A stretch of DNA of 64,000 nucleotides. Origin: Limnohabitans sp. (GTDB lineage Bacteria; Pseudomonadota; Gammaproteobacteria; Burkholderiales; Burkholderiaceae_C). The stretch lies in assembly GCA_024642215.1 (NCBI GenBank), contig JAHEBO010000009.1, positions 1 through 64,000 of the forward strand. Direction: 5' to 3'. The notes under the pieces were generated by a model. The model saw nothing but the letters and a program-made list of their open reading frames with translations, had not been told where the DNA came from and searched no databases. Each line of letters opens with the position of its first letter. Position 1 is the stretch's first letter. Positions 35,334-44,198 of the stretch are shown here, piece after piece. The translations under genes and the position numbers were made by a program.

Positions 35334-36085
35334 AGCACTTCGGTGGGCTGGTCCTTGTGTGGACTGTGGCCACAATTGACAAGTTTGACCAACTGAGTCT
35401 GTGGCACCTCCGATGCAATGTCGTCAATTTGCGCCATGGTGCCGTAGGGATCGTCCGCGCCTTGAATGGCCATCAAGGGCGATGCAATTTTGTGAAGCAA
35501 AGGACGAATGTCAAAGCTTCTAAATGCGTCGCTCAGCCACACATCGTTCCATTGCCAAAACGCCACATCCACATCTTTGTGAAATGCCGCAAGCCGTGGA
35601 CGCAATTTCTCAAAGTGATCGCGCGCTTGTGAAATGGCTTGAATCGACTTGTCTTCCACCATGACATGCGGTGCCATCACCACGCAGCCGGCCACTGAAA
35701 ATTGACTGGCGTGTATCAGTGCAATGGTGCCGCCATCGGAGTGGCCGATCAACAGGGGATGGGAGATGTTCAGAGCCTGAAACAGCGCAGGCAAAACATC
35801 TAGGGCCTCATGATGCATGTAGTCTGCGGTGAGCTTGCCGGCTCCTCGCACATCGAGGATGTGTTGCGATTGACCATAGCCCTTGCGTGAATAAACCCAG
35901 CCTTCACAGCCCAAACTTTCACAGACTTTTTGTGGCCAATCTTTCCACATGGCCACACTGCCCAAACCTTCATGCAAAAAAACACATGCGGGATGCGAGA
36001 GGGCTTGCTTGGCGGTGTTGCCAAAAGGAATGTGCTGAACCTCTAATTCAACACCCCTGACAGAGATCAAACTTGGCGTTTTCAT
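35282..36085 (-). CDS. alpha/beta hydrolase
   Basis: 267 residues from ATG 36085; an in-frame extension to 36169 adds non-conserved sequence. Features are the oxyanion region CVFLHEGLGSVAMWKDWP, the nucleophile elbow GHSDGG, an acidic residue in QGADDPYG, and the catalytic His in NCGHSPHKDQP. The EGLGSV start after the first strand is like 2-hydroxymuconic or proline-iminopeptidase-type esterases. Substrate unknown. It overlaps rsuA convergently by 52 bases and is divergent from the propeller protein gene. Confidence 0.82.
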   Translation of the reverse strand: MKTPSLISVRGVELEVQHIPFGNTAKQALSHPACVFLHEGLGSVAMWKDWPQKVCESLGCEGWVYSRKGYGQSQHILDVRGAGKLTADYMHHEALDVLPALFQALNISHPLLIGHSDGGTIALIHASQFSVAGCVVMAPHVMVEDKSIQAISQARDHFEKLRPRLAAFHKDVDVAFWQWNDVWLSDAFRSFDIRPLLHKIASPLMAIQGADDPYGTMAQIDDIASEVPQTQLVKLVNCGHSPHKDQPTEVLQALKYFSSSLGKIQRH

Positions 36086-36176
36086 GCCTTCATTCTGACA
36101 CCAGAATGGCCAATAATTGTCAAAGTTAGAGGCCTTTCCTTGGCCCGGTGTTGCAATACCCCAGTACACTTAAGGA

Positions 36177-37193
36177 ATGATCTTTCGCGCACTGACACTC
36201 TCAATTAGCTTGGCCACTTTAAGTGCTGCATCGGCCATGTCGGCAACGCCGCAGCCAGCACCTGCCGCCCCTGCAGTCCAAGCACCGGCCCCTGTCTTTG
36301 TTTTGAATTCACTGGATGGCACTGTCAGTGTGATCGACCCTGTGAGTTGGACCGAAACCAAACGCATTCCAACGGGCAAAGAGCCACACCACTTCTACAT
36401 GACCCCCGACGAAAAATCGGTCATTGTGGCCAACGCATTGTCGGACTCCTTAACCTTCATCGATCCACGTACGGCTGAAATTCAGCGAGTCGTGCCTGGC
36501 ATTTTGGATCCCTATCAGTTACGGTTTTCGCCCGACATGAAATGGTTTGTCACAGTGGCCAACCGTCTCAATCACATTGACATTTACAAGTGGGATGGTC
36601 AAACCCCCACGCTGGTCAAACGAATTTCATCTTCTAAAACACCCAGCCATTTGTGGATAGACAGCAAAAGCACCACGGTGTGGGCCACCATGCAAGACAG
36701 CGACGAATTGGTTGCCGTTGACTTGGCCACTCAAGTCATCAAATGGCGCGTCAAAACAGGCACCATGCCTGCGGATGTGTTTGGCACGCCAGATGACAAA
36801 CATTTGTTGATCGGTTTGACAGGCGGTGATGGCGTGGAGGTGTATGACGTTTCCAATGGCCCAGCGCAAAAGGTCAAAAAGATTCCCACAGGAAAGGGTG
36901 CGCATGCATTCCGAGCCATCGGTGACAAACAACACGTGTTGGTCAGCAACCGCGTCGCCAATACCATCAGCAAAATCGATTACAAAAGCTTCACCGTTGT
37001 CGACCATTACCCAGGCCCTACCGGCCCTGATTGCATGGACATCATGGCCGACGGCAAAACCATTTTGTTGGCATCGCGTTGGGCGCAAAAACTCAGCGTC
37101 ATAGACATGACCACGCGAAAAGTGGTTCGACAAATTAAAGTAGGCAAGTCGCCCCATGGTGTGTGGACGCTAGACCATGCGCCTCGTCAGTGA
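36177..37193 (+). CDS. exported YncE-like beta-propeller protein
   Basis: 338 residues with a signal peptide (cleavage near SAMSA, about residue 22) and a Pro/Ala spacer. About six 40-residue beta-propeller repeats of the YVTN/YncE type follow, each with a VIDP, FIDP or VVD-like strand, for instance NSLDGTVSVIDPVSW, NALSDSLTFIDPRT and NRVANTISKIDYKS, ending with ASRWAQKLSVIDMTTRKVV. Such periplasmic propellers bind partners or ligands rather than catalyse. The 3' end overlaps the deacetylase gene by 17 bases, suggesting one transcript and a cell-envelope role. Confidence 0.8.
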   Translation: MIFRALTLSISLATLSAASAMSATPQPAPAAPAVQAPAPVFVLNSLDGTVSVIDPVSWTETKRIPTGKEPHHFYMTPDEKSVIVANALSDSLTFIDPRTAEIQRVVPGILDPYQLRFSPDMKWFVTVANRLNHIDIYKWDGQTPTLVKRISSSKTPSHLWIDSKSTTVWATMQDSDELVAVDLATQVIKWRVKTGTMPADVFGTPDDKHLLIGLTGGDGVEVYDVSNGPAQKVKKIPTGKGAHAFRAIGDKQHVLVSNRVANTISKIDYKSFTVVDHYPGPTGPDCMDIMADGKTILLASRWAQKLSVIDMTTRKVVRQIKVGKSPHGVWTLDHAPRQ

Positions 37194-38007
37194 TCACGTT
37201 TTGAAAATCTTAGGCCGGGGGTTGTTAGCCCTCGCCATTTCCAGTTCTTCATGGGCCACGAAGGCGGTGCCTCATTTGCCCCCTGCGCCACTTTGCCCCA
37301 AACCTGTTTACCTGACGTTTGACACGGGCCACATGGGCGTTGCGCCTTTGATTTCGCAAGTTTTGCAAAAGCATCAGGTGCCCGTGACTTATTTTGCGGC
37401 CCACGAAAAGACGCAAGAGGGCGACGGTTCCATGGGACAGCACTGGGCCGCGTGGTGGAAAGCCCAAGCCGCCAATGGTCACGACTTTGCAAGTCATACT
37501 TATGACCACGCCTACTGGCGTGCCGACATCGATGCGCAAAATTTCAAAATTCGTCCCAGCGCGGGTGATCAGGCCGGTCAAAATTTAAGTTGGCGAGCCG
37601 CCGATTATTGCGCCAATTTAAAGAAAGCCAGCGATCGCTTGGAGGCCATGACCGGGCGCAAAACCTTGCCATTGTTTCGTGCGCCTGGCGGTAAGACCTC
37701 ACCAGCGCTATTGCAGGCGGCCAAAGAATGCGGCTACACGCATGTGGGCTGGTCGCCCGCTGGTTTTTTGGGGGATGAGTTGTCCAGCCAGACGCACAGC
37801 AATCAAAAACTCCTGAGCAGTGCTTTGAAGCATATTCGCAGTGGCGATATTTTGGTGGCGCATTTGGGCATCTGGTCACGTCAAGATCCCTGGGCACCTG
37901 CCGTGCTGGAACCCTTGGTTTTGGGCCTGAAAGAAAAGGGTTTTTGTTTTGCAAGTTTGCGCCAGCATCCGCAATATTCGAAACTCTTGGCAGATATTCC
38001 TCCGTAA
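37177..38007 (+). CDS. polysaccharide deacetylase family protein
   Basis: 276 residues with an N-terminal signal sequence (LGRGLLALAISSSSWA). It has a NodB-type catalytic domain with motif 1 TFDTGH, motif 2 SHTYDH (His pair for metal), motif 3 RAPGG, and later VGWSPAGF and ILVAHLG. Family members remove acetyl groups from chitin, peptidoglycan or xylan. Motif 1 normally reads TFDDG; the second, metal-binding Asp is Thr here. So activity or metal geometry may differ. Overlaps the upstream propeller gene by 17 bases. Confidence 0.82.
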   Translation: MRLVSDHVLKILGRGLLALAISSSSWATKAVPHLPPAPLCPKPVYLTFDTGHMGVAPLISQVLQKHQVPVTYFAAHEKTQEGDGSMGQHWAAWWKAQAANGHDFASHTYDHAYWRADIDAQNFKIRPSAGDQAGQNLSWRAADYCANLKKASDRLEAMTGRKTLPLFRAPGGKTSPALLQAAKECGYTHVGWSPAGFLGDELSSQTHSNQKLLSSALKHIRSGDILVAHLGIWSRQDPWAPAVLEPLVLGLKEKGFCFASLRQHPQYSKLLADIPP

Positions 38008-38033
38008 ACCCAAGCAGGGTTTAACACATCACC

Positions 38034-39014
38034 ATGCTTTCAGACGTCGTCAATTTTTTCTTGGATGCCTTTGCGAATGTGCAAACGCTGCTGTTTGAGA
38101 ATGTGATTCAACCCATCGCGTTTGAAGTAGGCGTCGGCAATTTGCTCGACGTTGCATTTGAAGGCACGGGCTGGCTCTTGGTGGGATTGATTCAAATAGC
38201 TGTGATGGTGTGTCTCATTGCACCCTTGGAAAGATGGCGACCACTAGAGCGCCATCCTGATGCATCGGCAGTGCGTGTGGATGTGATCTACACCTTGATC
38301 CAACGCTTGGGCTTGTTCAAGTTGTTCATGTTTTTTACATTTGAAAATGCCATTGAAACAGGCTTTGGTGCCCTGCGTGTTGCAGGTTTTCCGACATTGA
38401 ACATCGACGCTATTTGGCCGGGTGTGACAGATCAGGCTGCGGTGAGTTTTGTCCTTTACTTGCTGGTTTTAGATGGGGTGCATTACTTCATTCACCGGGG
38501 GCAGCATCATTTCAATCAATGGTGGGCGTTGCATGCCTTGCACCACTCGCAGCGGCATATGACGATGTGGACTGACAACCGCAACCATTTACTGGACGAT
38601 GTCATCACAGCGATGTTGTTGTCCCTCATTGCCAAATTGATTGGTGTGGGGCCTGGCCAGTTTGTCGCTTTGGTAGCGGTCAGTCAGTTGTGTGAGAATT
38701 TTCAGCATGCCAATTTCAAATGCAGTTTTGGTTGGCTAGGAGACCGCTTGTTGATCAGCCCTCGATTTCACCGTTTGCACCACGGCATTGGCATTGGGCA
38801 TGAATCGGCAGGCCGACAAACCTTAGGCGGTCACAATTTTGGCGTGCTCTTTCCTTGGTGGGACATGCTGTTCAACACTGCTGATTTTTCCAATCGCTAC
38901 GAGGCTACAGGCATTCGCGATCAAGTGGAGGAGGGACGCGATTATGGTCAAGGTTTTTGGGCGCAGCAAAGACTAGGGTTGGCGCGTCTGTTTGAGCGGA
39001 GACAAAACGCATGA
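38034..39014 (+). CDS. sterol desaturase/fatty acid hydroxylase family protein
   Basis: 326-residue integral membrane di-iron protein. It has the histidine boxes HRGQHH (reading HYFIHRGQHHF), LHALHHSQRHM and FHRLHHGIGIGH, with hydrophobic segments around them (FEGTGWLLVGLIQIAVMVCLIA, AAVSFVLYLLVLDGVHYF). The family hydroxylates or desaturates lipids such as fatty acids or sterols; the bacterial lipid substrate is unknown. It overlaps the following EI24 gene by ATGA, so the two are cotranscribed. Confidence 0.85.
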   Translation: MLSDVVNFFLDAFANVQTLLFENVIQPIAFEVGVGNLLDVAFEGTGWLLVGLIQIAVMVCLIAPLERWRPLERHPDASAVRVDVIYTLIQRLGLFKLFMFFTFENAIETGFGALRVAGFPTLNIDAIWPGVTDQAAVSFVLYLLVLDGVHYFIHRGQHHFNQWWALHALHHSQRHMTMWTDNRNHLLDDVITAMLLSLIAKLIGVGPGQFVALVAVSQLCENFQHANFKCSFGWLGDRLLISPRFHRLHHGIGIGHESAGRQTLGGHNFGVLFPWWDMLFNTADFSNRYEATGIRDQVEEGRDYGQGFWAQQRLGLARLFERRQNA

Positions 39015-39880
39015 AGATCATGGTCGATTCGTTTTGGCGTGCTGTCGCTTATTGTTTCCATCCAAAAGTGATCATGCTTTCACTTGTGCCGCTGATCTTG
39101 ATGGGGGTCATTGTGATGGGCTTAGGCGCCTTGTACTGGGATGCTGCGCTGCAAAGTGTGCGTGTGTGGATGGATGCCAGCAGTACCTGGGACTGGGCCT
39201 TGATTTGGTTAGAACGCGTGGGCTTGCTGAGTCTGAAAGCAGTGGTGCCACCGCTGCTCATCATTGTTGCTGTCACCCCCTTTGTGGTGGTGATGTCCTT
39301 GCTGGCGGTCTCCTTCATGATGACGCCAGCCTTGGTCAATTTGGTGGCCGAGCGTCGCTTTGAACATCTTGAGCGCAAGCGGGGAGGTTCAGTGTTTCAT
39401 GGCGTGGCATGGACCTTGTTGTCGCTTGTGCTGGCCATTGGCGCCTTGCTTTTGACGCTGCCACTTTGGTGGTTGCCACCCTTGGCCGTGTTGCTCCCCG
39501 CGCTCATTTGGGGCTGGCTCACTTATCGTGTCATGACTTACGATGTGTTGTCTGAACATGCTTCTCGCAATGAGCGATCCGAGTTGATGCGTCGCTATCG
39601 TTTCCAGTTACTGATCATGGGTGTGATCACAGGTTTGATGGGCGCAGCGCCCACTTTGGTGTGGGCCTCAGGTGCGTTGTTTGTTGCGGCCTTTGTGGTG
39701 CTCATCCCCATTGCTGTTTGGATTTACACCTTGGTGTTCATTTTTTCAGCGCTTTGGTTTGTTCACTTTCTACTCAATGCGTTGGCAGAATTTCGGGATG
39801 AACCATCTGCCACACGGCGTGACGATTCACTGCTTGGCGCCGATGTCTTGGATGTCGAACCCAAAGTCGTGAACACTTAA
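39011..39880 (+). CDS. EI24/CysZ-like integral membrane protein
   Basis: 289 residues with about six hydrophobic segments, starting SFWRAVAYCFHPKVIMLSLVPLILMGVIV. The central SLLAVSFMMTPALVNLVAERRF and DVLSEHASRNERSELM segments fit the EI24 domain, which includes the sulfate transporter CysZ. Whether it moves sulfate is not shown. Translationally coupled to the preceding hydroxylase gene by ATGA. The C-terminal tail is charged and cytoplasmic by the positive-inside pattern. Confidence 0.8.
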   Translation: MKIMVDSFWRAVAYCFHPKVIMLSLVPLILMGVIVMGLGALYWDAALQSVRVWMDASSTWDWALIWLERVGLLSLKAVVPPLLIIVAVTPFVVVMSLLAVSFMMTPALVNLVAERRFEHLERKRGGSVFHGVAWTLLSLVLAIGALLLTLPLWWLPPLAVLLPALIWGWLTYRVMTYDVLSEHASRNERSELMRRYRFQLLIMGVITGLMGAAPTLVWASGALFVAAFVVLIPIAVWIYTLVFIFSALWFVHFLLNALAEFRDEPSATRRDDSLLGADVLDVEPKVVNT

Positions 39881-39915
39881 ATACATTCGTTTCACTTGAA
39901 CATGACAAGGCCCGC

Positions 39916-40761
39916 ATGACCACCTTGAACCATCTGCCAGTGCAGGCAGCACCCGCCATTGGCATCATTATCATTGGCGATGAAATTTTGTCAGGCAAGC
40001 GTGCAGACAAGCACCTTTCCAAGTTCATTGAATTGCTCTCAGCGCGGGGCTTGCAACTTTCTTGGGCGGAGTATGTGGGCGATTCGCCAGAGCGCATCAC
40101 CGCCGTACTGGCGCGCGCATTTGCATCGGGCGATGTGGTGTTCTCATGTGGCGGAATTGGCGCAACCCCTGACGACCATACGCGTCAATGCGCAGCCAAA
40201 GCCTTAGGCGTGCCACTCGCTTTGCAAGCTCAAGCCAAGGCGCTCATTTTGGAGCGCATGCAAGATGTGGCTTTGGAACAAGGTTTGCCTTACGAACCAG
40301 AGCGTGAAGACAATTTACATCGCTTGAACATGGGCATGTTTCCGCAAGGTGCCGACATCATTCGCAATCCGTACAACAAGATTCCAGGCTTTACGTGTCG
40401 GGGTCAAGGCGAGGGCATGGTTCACTTTGTGCCAGGCTTTCCCGTGATGGCATGGCCCATGATGCAAGACAAGTTGGATGTCTACTGCCAATCGTGGGGG
40501 ACCGCACCCCGACGAATTGAACGTTCTGTGATTGTGTTTGGCGCCATGGAAGCCACCCTGACACCTTTGATGGAGGCCATCGAATTGCAATTTCAAGGCG
40601 TCAAAGTGTTCAGTTTGCCCAGTGTCGACCATCCGCAGTGGGGCAAACACATTGAATTGGGGGTCAAAGGTGAAGAATCGCTGTCTGATGTGGCATTTGC
40701 GGCCTTGAAAGCAGGCCTTCAAACCTTTAAAGTCGAGCTAGGCCCCGAAATGGTGCGTTAA
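39916..40761 (+). CDS. CinA/MoaB-type molybdopterin-binding domain protein
   Basis: 281 residues. The N-terminal MoCF-biosynthesis domain reads IGIIIIGDEILSGKRADKHLS, with the GG loop FSCGGIGATPDDHTRQCAAKALG. These are the hallmarks of the CinA N-terminal/MoaB/MogA fold. The CinA amidase domain is absent, so it is a stand-alone COG1058-type protein, possibly an ADP-ribose/nucleotide pyrophosphatase. Later motifs are REDNLHRLNMGMFPQGADIIRNPYNKIPGF and VHFVPGFPVMAWPMM. A separate mog-like gene is at 58.2 kb. Its stop is seven bases before the NtrC-like site of glnA. Confidence 0.85.
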   Translation: MTTLNHLPVQAAPAIGIIIIGDEILSGKRADKHLSKFIELLSARGLQLSWAEYVGDSPERITAVLARAFASGDVVFSCGGIGATPDDHTRQCAAKALGVPLALQAQAKALILERMQDVALEQGLPYEPEREDNLHRLNMGMFPQGADIIRNPYNKIPGFTCRGQGEGMVHFVPGFPVMAWPMMQDKLDVYCQSWGTAPRRIERSVIVFGAMEATLTPLMEAIELQFQGVKVFSLPSVDHPQWGKHIELGVKGEESLSDVAFAALKAGLQTFKVELGPEMVR

Positions 40762-40768
40762 CATGAAG

Positions 40769-40785
40769 CGCACTATAATGGTGCT
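40769..40785. promoter_or_regulatory. NtrC-like enhancer site 1 of glnA
   Basis: CGCACTATAATGGTGCT matches the canonical TGCAC-x7-GTGCA NtrC site (enterobacterial form TGCACTAAAATGGTGCA) at 14 of 17 positions. It is centred about 140 bases upstream of the sigma-54 promoter -12 element, which is normal for an enhancer. The cognate regulator gene glnG lies 3.4 kb downstream. Confidence 0.65.
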
Positions 40786-40789
40786 TTCA

Positions 40790-40806
40790 TGCTTTTTGGT
40801 GGTGCA
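40790..40806. promoter_or_regulatory. NtrC-like enhancer site 2 of glnA (weaker)
   Basis: The right half TGGTGCA (40800-40806) is exact while the left half keeps only TGC; 11 of 17 positions match. Its centre is 21 bases from site 1, two helical turns, so two dimers could bind the same face. Confidence 0.4.
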
Positions 40807-40902
40807 TGGGTTTGAGTGAAAAAATCATGCTTTAAGCTCGGGCAGCACCCTATCCTCGGGGCACAATAGCGGTCTTGGGTAAATGCGGACTGAAGCTTTA
40901 GT

Positions 40903-40917
40903 TGGCACAGAATCTGC
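40903..40917 (+). promoter_or_regulatory. sigma-54 promoter of glnA
   Basis: TGGCAC (40903-40908) and a GC at 40916-40917 give the required GG-N10-GC spacing of a -24/-12 sigma-54 promoter. It lies about 46 bases before the glnA ATG. Confidence 0.7.
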
Positions 40918-40962
40918 ATTCCCGAAGAACCAATTATCAACATCCATCCTTAGGAGAATCTG

Positions 40963-42378
40963 ATGGCAAAGACCGTCGCAGACGTTATGAAGATGGTGAA
41001 AGACAACGAAGTAAAATTCGTTGACTTCCGCTTCACCGATACCCGTGGCAAAGAGCAGCACGTTTCTGTGCCAATTTCCCACTTTGACGAAGACAAGTTC
41101 ACCGACGGTCACGCCTTTGACGGTTCTTCTATCGCCGGTTGGAAGGGCATTGAAGCCTCCGACATGTTGTTGATGCCCGATCCCAACACCGCCAACCTCG
41201 ACCCCTTCTTCGAAGAAACAACTTTGATCTTGGGTTGCGACGTGTTGGAACCCGGTGATGGCAAAGCCTACGACCGCGACCCACGTTCTATCGCCAAGCG
41301 CGCTGAAGCCTACTTGAAGGCTTCCGGTTTGGGCGACACTGCTTACTTCGGACCCGAGCCAGAATTCTTCTTGTTCGACGACGTTCGCTTTGGTAGCGAC
41401 ATGTCCGGTTCGTTCTTCAAGATCGACGACTACGAAGCACCTTGGAACAGCGGCACCAAAATGGAAGGCGGCAACCGCGGTCACCGTCCTACCGTCAAAG
41501 GTGGTTACTTCCCAGTGCCTCCCGTTGACAGCACACAAGACATGCGCGCTGAAATGTCCCTGATTCTCGAATCCATGGGCATCCCCGTTGAAGTGTTCCA
41601 CCACGAAGTGGCTGGCGCTGGTCAAAACGAAATCGGCACACGCTTCAGCACATTGGTTGAGCGCGCTGACTGGACCCAAACATTGAAGTATGTGGTTTGG
41701 AACGTGGCCAACGCCTACGGCAAAACAGCTACTTTCATGCCCAAGCCTTTGGTCGGTGACAACGGTTCCGGCATGCACGTTCACCAGTCCATCTGGAAAG
41801 ACGGCAAAAACTTGTTCGCTGGCAACGGCTACGCAGGTTTGTCAGACTACGCGCTGTACTACATCGGCGGCATCATCAAGCACGCACGTGCATTGAACGC
41901 CATCACCAACCCCACAACCAACAGCTACAAGCGTTTGGTGCCTGGTTTTGAAGCCCCTGTGAAGTTGGCTTACTCAAGCCGCAACCGTTCTGCTTCGATT
42001 CGCATTCCTCACGTTGCATCTGACAAAGGTCGCCGCATTGAAGCGCGCTTCCCAGATCCAATGGCCAACCCTTACCTCTGCTTCGCTGCATTGATGATGG
42101 CTGGTTTGGATGGTGTGGAAAACAAGATTCACCCAGGTGAAGCAGCGACCAAAGATTTGTACCATTTGCCTCCAGAAGAAGATGCATTGGTGCCAACGGT
42201 TTGCCACAGCTTGGACCAAGCCCTCGAGTATTTGGACAAAGACCGCGCCTTCCTCACAAAAGGCGGCGTGTTCACAGACTCCATGATCGACGCTTACATT
42301 GAATTGAAAATGGGTGAAGTCACACGCTTCCGTCAAGCCGTGCACCCCGTTGAATACGAGATGTACTACTCACTGTAA
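40963..42378 (+). CDS. glnA: glutamine synthetase type I
   Basis: Forms glutamine from glutamate, ammonia and ATP; a cytosolic dodecamer. 471 residues. Motifs are [99 protein letters not shown] and [10 protein letters not shown]. The adenylylation Tyr is at about residue 400 in DLYHLPPEE, so GlnE-type control applies. AGGAG lies eight bases before ATG. Sigma-54 promoter and NtrC-like sites upstream; strong terminator downstream. Confidence 0.98.
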   Translation: MAKTVADVMKMVKDNEVKFVDFRFTDTRGKEQHVSVPISHFDEDKFTDGHAFDGSSIAGWKGIEASDMLLMPDPNTANLDPFFEETTLILGCDVLEPGDGKAYDRDPRSIAKRAEAYLKASGLGDTAYFGPEPEFFLFDDVRFGSDMSGSFFKIDDYEAPWNSGTKMEGGNRGHRPTVKGGYFPVPPVDSTQDMRAEMSLILESMGIPVEVFHHEVAGAGQNEIGTRFSTLVERADWTQTLKYVVWNVANAYGKTATFMPKPLVGDNGSGMHVHQSIWKDGKNLFAGNGYAGLSDYALYYIGGIIKHARALNAITNPTTNSYKRLVPGFEAPVKLAYSSRNRSASIRIPHVASDKGRRIEARFPDPMANPYLCFAALMMAGLDGVENKIHPGEAATKDLYHLPPEEDALVPTVCHSLDQALEYLDKDRAFLTKGGVFTDSMIDAYIELKMGEVTRFRQAVHPVEYEMYYSL

Positions 42379-42412
42379 TTCGCAGCGAGTTTGGGCACCT
42401 GAGCCCTACCCG

Positions 42413-42440
42413 AAAAGGACGGCTCAGGCCGTCCTTTTTT
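42413..42440 (+). terminator. rho-independent terminator after glnA
   Basis: An 11-bp stem (left arm AAAAGGACGGC, right arm complementary) around a TCAG loop ends in a six-T run, 35 bases after the glnA stop. Confidence 0.9.
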
Positions 42441-42460
42441 CATGGTTGAAAGTAAATTCA

Positions 42461-43072
42461 ATGACGTTACCCGCAAAGCAAGTGCAAGAATTCATGGCAA
42501 GGCTGTCGTGTCTGTTTGCCTTTGTCTTTGCAGGGGCTGTTCATTTCGCATTAGCGTCCTTTGCAAGCGGTGCTTTGGCCGATCAAGCGGTTTACAAGTG
42601 TGGTCAAGAAATTACCAATCAACCCTTAGATCCCAAGTTGTGCCAACAATTGCGTATTTCGCAGCCCACACAAATTGAAGGCACGCGGGTTCAAACCACA
42701 GCTCAAAAAGAGCTGGGTACAAGGACCTCTGGCGCTTCAGAAACATCAGAAAACGCACGAACGCAGGCCGCTGCTTTGCAAGCAGGTGCATCATTCGATT
42801 CGCCAGATCGGAAAGCGCAAGCGCGCACCATTCTGGAGGATGAGTGGCAAAAGATGAGCGCTCAATACGCCGAATTGGTGCATCTTTACAACCGTGGTCA
42901 ACCCACGCCATTGGCCGGTGAAACAAGTCACCAGGCCAACTATCAACAACGCGCAATGGCATTGAAAGTTCAGCTTCAAAGGGTGGAGCGAGACTTGCAT
43001 GCGCTGCAGCGTGAACTCAGTCGTTATGGCATCCACATGACCAGCCCTATGTCGACTTTGAAATCTAAGTGA
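42461..43072 (+). CDS. exported hypothetical protein (possible DUF4124-like)
   Basis: 203 residues from ATG 42461; an upstream in-frame start would run through the glnA terminator and is rejected. Signal peptide LSCLFAFVFAGAVHFALASFASGALA, then ADQAVYKCGQEITNQPLDPKLCQQL. This Cys pair pattern recalls the DUF4124 domain (short periplasmic, YKC...C). A low-complexity Ala/Thr/Ser middle precedes a C-terminal helix (ILEDEWQKMSAQYAELVHLYN to LQRVERDLHALQREL) with coiled-coil character. It sits between glnA and glnL, seven bases before glnL. Function unknown. Confidence 0.7.
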   Translation: MTLPAKQVQEFMARLSCLFAFVFAGAVHFALASFASGALADQAVYKCGQEITNQPLDPKLCQQLRISQPTQIEGTRVQTTAQKELGTRTSGASETSENARTQAAALQAGASFDSPDRKAQARTILEDEWQKMSAQYAELVHLYNRGQPTPLAGETSHQANYQQRAMALKVQLQRVERDLHALQRELSRYGIHMTSPMSTLKSK

Positions 43073-43079
43073 ACTACCG

Positions 43080-44159
43080 ATGACGGCGCCTTCCAAAACA
43101 CCTCCACAGACGCGTTTCCAAGCTTTCGATTTGCTGGCAACGCCCATTGCAGTTCTAAACAGCAATGGCCATGTGCTATTTGTGAATGCGGAACTAGAAG
43201 ACGTGATGGGACAGTCGCGCAGAAGCTTGGAAGGGGATTCATTCCTTCAGTTTTTTGCAGACCCACAGCCCTTGGTGCATGCCTTGAATGGCGCCAAAGC
43301 CAATGAATTTGCGGCTTTGCGGTATGACTCCGAGTTGTTGCGCATCAATCCAGAAGAGGCCTTGCCCGTGCATGTCATTGTGGCCCAGTCGGACAAAGAC
43401 GATGAAGTCATCATTGAATTGTTGCCGATTCAGCAGCAAACTCGTCAAGACCGCGAAGAGCGCTTGATCGACCAAGCACAGGCCAATAAAGAGCTGATCC
43501 GCAATTTGGCGCACGAAATTAAGAATCCTTTAGGCGGTATTCGGGGTGCTGCACAGCTGCTTGAAATGGAAATGGAATCCAAAGAGCTGACCGAATACAC
43601 GCAGGTGATCATTCGTGAGGCCGACAGGTTGCAAACGCTGGTGGACCGTTTGCTGGCGCCACACCGACGTCCGCACATGGTGGGTGATGTCAACATCCAC
43701 GAGGTTTGCGAGCGGGTTCGGTCACTCATTGTGTCTGAGTTTCCCAGAGGCATTCGTGTCATCCGTGATTACGACACCTCCATCCCTGAGTTCCGCGGGG
43801 ACAGAGAGCAGCTGATTCAGGCCGTGCTCAACATCTCTCACAACGCAGCACTGGCGCTGTCGGATCGGATCACAGAAGGCGATGCTGAGCTGACTTTCAG
43901 GACCCGCATCGCTCGACAAGTCACTTTTGGCAAGCAGCGATATCGACTGGCATTGGAATTGCATGTCATTGACAACGGGCCTGGTGTTCCAGACTCGATC
44001 AAGGATCGTATTTTCTTTCCCCTTATCTCGGGAAGAGAAGGTGGCTCTGGCTTAGGTCTCACATTGGCGCAGACTTTTGTCCAGCAGCATCACGGCTTGA
44101 TTGAGTGTGAGAGCGTGCCAGGTCGAACTGATTTCAAAATTTTGATTCCGTTGCCCTGA
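43080..44159 (+). CDS. glnL: nitrogen regulation sensor kinase NtrB
   Basis: 359 residues. A PAS domain at the N-terminus (FDLLATPIAVLNSNGHVLFVNAELEDVMGQS), HisKA with phosphorylated H145 in LAHEIKNPLGG, and HATPase motifs (GDREQLIQAVLNISHNAA, DNGPGVPDSIKDRIFFPL, GGSGLGLTLA). No transmembrane segment, so it is the cytosolic NtrB type controlled by PII. It phosphorylates NtrC encoded 39 bases downstream. It is preceded by the exported hypothetical gene. Confidence 0.95.
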   Translation: MTAPSKTPPQTRFQAFDLLATPIAVLNSNGHVLFVNAELEDVMGQSRRSLEGDSFLQFFADPQPLVHALNGAKANEFAALRYDSELLRINPEEALPVHVIVAQSDKDDEVIIELLPIQQQTRQDREERLIDQAQANKELIRNLAHEIKNPLGGIRGAAQLLEMEMESKELTEYTQVIIREADRLQTLVDRLLAPHRRPHMVGDVNIHEVCERVRSLIVSEFPRGIRVIRDYDTSIPEFRGDREQLIQAVLNISHNAALALSDRITEGDAELTFRTRIARQVTFGKQRYRLALELHVIDNGPGVPDSIKDRIFFPLISGREGGSGLGLTLAQTFVQQHHGLIECESVPGRTDFKILIPLP

Positions 44160-44198
44160 GCTGTTTCAGTGCAAGCCACTTAGAGAAAGTTAAGTCCC

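Noticed and set aside
40825-41784. Long open frame on the minus strand opposite glnA (319 codons)
   Set aside because: Its translation is His/Val/Gly-rich with no family match, and it lies antisense to the strongly conserved glnA; it is a shadow frame caused by codon bias.
42314-42460. Upstream in-frame extension of the exported protein between glnA and glnL
   Set aside because: It would overlap the end of glnA and read through its rho-independent terminator; a signal peptide begins properly after ATG 42461.
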